A stretch of 64,000 nt of DNA from an uncultured Actinomycetes bacterium (lineage in GTDB: Bacteria > Actinomycetota > Thermoleophilia > Solirubrobacterales > 70-9), in contig CALCIA010000137.1 in assembly GCA_937907435.1 (NCBI GenBank), positions 66,801 to 130,800 on the forward strand. The letters are read 5' to 3'. The notes below the pieces were generated by a model that saw nothing but the letters and a program-made list of their open reading frames with translations, was not told the origin of the DNA and made no database searches. Shown one piece after another: positions 62,145 through 64,000 of the stretch (position 1 is the first letter of the stretch; the number at the start of each line of letters is the position of its first letter). A program made the translations under genes and the position numbers.

Positions 62145-63083
62145 ATGAGCGCATCCACTGACAGCGCGGGGCGGCTGACGGCCGCCCCGCGCCCCGCGGC
62201 CCGGCCACGCCGGGTCTCCAAGACCGCCAAGGGCCGGGTGAACACCGCCGCCCTGCTGGTCCTGCCTGCCCTGGTGATGCTGTCGGTCACCTTCTTCTAT
62301 CCCGTCGGGAAGATCATCGGCAGGACGTTCACCGACCACACGGGCACGCAGGGCAACGCGCTGGCGAACCTACAGTGGTTCTTCAACGAACCGACGCAGA
62401 TCACGATCCTGATCAGGACCTTCGAGACGTCGCTGATCGTCAGCGTGATCTGCCTGCTGATCGCCTATCCGTTCACCTATCTGCTGACCGTCGTCAGCCG
62501 CAGGTGGCTGGTGCTCCTGCTCGGCATCGTCGTCATGTCATGTTGGCAGAGCATCCTGGTCAGGAACTACGCCTGGCGCATCCTGCTGCGCGACGACGGT
62601 GTGATCAACGGCATCGTCACCTTCTTCGGCTTCCCGAAGGTGAGCCTCCTGGGCACCACCCCGGGGGTGATCATCGCGATGTGCCACGTGATGACGCCCT
62701 TCATGATCCTGCCCCTTTACGCGAACCTCCGGAACATCGATCGGCGCCTGTTGACGGCGTCGAGGAGCTTGGGGGCCGGCCCGACCACGACTTTCTTCAA
62801 GGTGTACCTGCCGCTGTCGCTGCCGGGGATCATGTCCGGCACGCTGTTGGTGTTCATCCTCTCGCTCGGCTTCTACATCACCCCGGCCATCATCGGGTCG
62901 CCCGACAACAGCCTCATCTCGCAGGCGATCGTCGCCCAGACCCAGAAACTGCTCGACTGGGGTCACGCCGGTGCGATGGGTCTGGTGCTGCTGGCCTGCA
63001 CCCTGGTGTTGGTGGCGGCCGTCGCCACCTTGACCCGGCGTCGACTCGAGCGTGTCGGGATGGGAGCGGGTGGTCGACTGTGA
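62145..63083 (+). CDS. potB: Polyamine-type ABC permease (PotB-like)
   Basis: 312 aa, six helices. The EAA loop is SRSLGAGPTTTFFKVYLPLS followed by LPGIMSGTLLVFI. The first permease of the importer; overlaps the next by GTGA. Substrate class inferred from the operon. Confidence 0.88.
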   Translation: MSASTDSAGRLTAAPRPAARPRRVSKTAKGRVNTAALLVLPALVMLSVTFFYPVGKIIGRTFTDHTGTQGNALANLQWFFNEPTQITILIRTFETSLIVSVICLLIAYPFTYLLTVVSRRWLVLLLGIVVMSCWQSILVRNYAWRILLRDDGVINGIVTFFGFPKVSLLGTTPGVIIAMCHVMTPFMILPLYANLRNIDRRLLTASRSLGAGPTTTFFKVYLPLSLPGIMSGTLLVFILSLGFYITPAIIGSPDNSLISQAIVAQTQKLLDWGHAGAMGLVLLACTLVLVAAVATLTRRRLERVGMGAGGRL

Positions 63084-63892
63084 AGACCTTGACCCTGAGG
63101 CGGCCCGGCATCGGGCTCTCGGGCCTCCTGCTTCGCATCTTCGCCGGCTTGATGGTGATCTGGCTCCTGGCACCGATCCTCGTCGTGATCCCGCTCAGCT
63201 TCACCGGCAAGAAGAGCTTCGAATTCCCACCGACCACGTGGTCGACGGAGTGGTACCACAATCTCTTCACCGCGCCCGAATGGATCGAATCGCTGACCCA
63301 CTCGGTCGTCATCGCGCTGCTGGTCGTGGTCTTCGCCGGGGTGCTCGGCACGGCCTGCGCCTTCGGTCTGGACCGCGGCGTGATCCCCGGCAAGGGCCTG
63401 GTCCGCGGGCTGGTGCTGTCGCCGATCATCGTCCCGGTCGTGATCGTCGCCGTCGGCGTGTACGCGGTCTTCCTGCCTTGGCATCTGGCCGGTCACGAGC
63501 TCGGGTTCGTCCTCGCCCACACGGCGCTGGCGATCCCGTTCGTCGTGATCTCGGTCTCCACCAGCCTGGCGGGGTTCGACCGGCGGCTGGAGCAGGCGGC
63601 CGCGAGCCTCGGGGCCTCGCCGTGGACGACCTTCCTCCGCGTCACCCTGCCGGCGATCATGCCGGGCATCTTCGCCGGCGCGGTGCTCGCCTTCATCACC
63701 TCCTTCGACGAGGTGGTGACCGCGATCTTCCTCTCGACGCCGACCACTCGGACGCTGCCGGTGGAGATGTTCGAGACGATCAACAACGTCGACCCGACGA
63801 TCGCGGCGGCATCGACCCTGGTCCTCGCCGGGACGACGGTGATCGTCCTCCTGGTCCTCGTCTTCAACCGGGACGTCCGCGAAGGGGAGTGA
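63080..63892 (+). CDS. potC: Polyamine-type ABC permease (PotC-like)
   Basis: 270 aa from a GTG overlapping potB's stop. Six helices and the EAA loop AAASLGASPWTTFLRVTLPA followed by IMPGIFAGAVLAF. ITSFDEVVTAIFLSTP is characteristic of PotC. Last gene of the importer. Confidence 0.9.
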   Translation: MKTLTLRRPGIGLSGLLLRIFAGLMVIWLLAPILVVIPLSFTGKKSFEFPPTTWSTEWYHNLFTAPEWIESLTHSVVIALLVVVFAGVLGTACAFGLDRGVIPGKGLVRGLVLSPIIVPVVIVAVGVYAVFLPWHLAGHELGFVLAHTALAIPFVVISVSTSLAGFDRRLEQAAASLGASPWTTFLRVTLPAIMPGIFAGAVLAFITSFDEVVTAIFLSTPTTRTLPVEMFETINNVDPTIAAASTLVLAGTTVIVLLVLVFNRDVREGE

Positions 63893-64000
63893 GGCTGGGC
63901 GGGTGATGCTGGGGTTGGGGCCTGGGGAGGGGCGGGTGGGGGTTTGGGGCGCTTGCGGCCGTCCGAGGTGGCGCGGGGGTGTCCTGGGCTCCTCATGGGG
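63893..64000. other. G-rich intergenic end of window
   Basis: No gene is seen. Several runs of three to five G between 63910 and 63950 could form a G-quadruplex on the plus strand. Confidence 0.35.

Overview
The window is high-GC, GTG/TTG-start-rich DNA from an actinobacterium. A secreted protein beginning RPHLSYANVMA at about 27.7 kb has an N-terminus I associate with Solirubrobacterales/Thermoleophilia, so that class is my best guess (inference). Four blocks are visible.

(1) 0-23.6 kb: an island of envelope, metal and cytochrome-c maturation genes. It holds an lgt 3' end, a ZIP metal transporter, a DUF3105 protein, a BlaI/CopY-type repressor with an M56 (BlaR1-like) membrane protease, two predicted metal-ligand-rich secreted proteins, a CopC-CopD fusion, CcdA, an NlpC/P60 protein, SAM methyltransferases, a C39-like peptidase, an L,D-transpeptidase, a TlpA/CcmG thioredoxin, an acyltransferase, CcmE, CcmF, an Lgt-like protein and a CcmI-like protein. 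At least eight promoters here carry variants of one inverted repeat (ACTCCTAC-N-GTAGGAGT / TACTATGCTGCGTAG). One lies between the repressor gene and its divergent neighbour, so the block reads as a single BlaI-type regulon. Several genes are frame-disrupted.

(2) 23.8-29.7 kb: a sigma-factor-like protein with a membrane segment and a long Pro/Glu/Ser-rich tail, then three secreted proteins (Ig-like repeats, a small secreted protein, a LysM-like protein), a very strong terminator and an ArsR regulator. A 30-nt leader element occurs before both the sigma-like gene and the ArsR gene.

(3) 29.9-53.6 kb: an integrative conjugative element. A tightly overlapping operon encodes TcpC/VirB8-like, small membrane, TcpE-like, VirB4-like, VirB6/TrbL-like, lysozyme/CHAP, cytosine-methyltransferase, coupling-ATPase, replication-relaxation and excisionase-like proteins. 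A tyrosine integrase, two XRE regulators with a clear promoter/operator, and cargo follow. The cargo is a P-loop ATPase divergent from a 720-aa PD-(D/E)XK protein, with a helical protein behind it: a candidate defence module. The block ends at a tRNA-Met 3' fragment followed by a tRNA-type terminator. I see no intact tRNA or second copy to the left, so the other end may lie before base 1, which would make block 1 possible cargo.

(4) 53.6-64 kb: chromosome-like genes. These are a HEPN-like gene with a vapBC pair, a MacB/LolD-type ABC exporter with a TetR regulator, and a class-III aminotransferase next to a spermidine/putrescine-type ABC importer (potA-D-B-C order).
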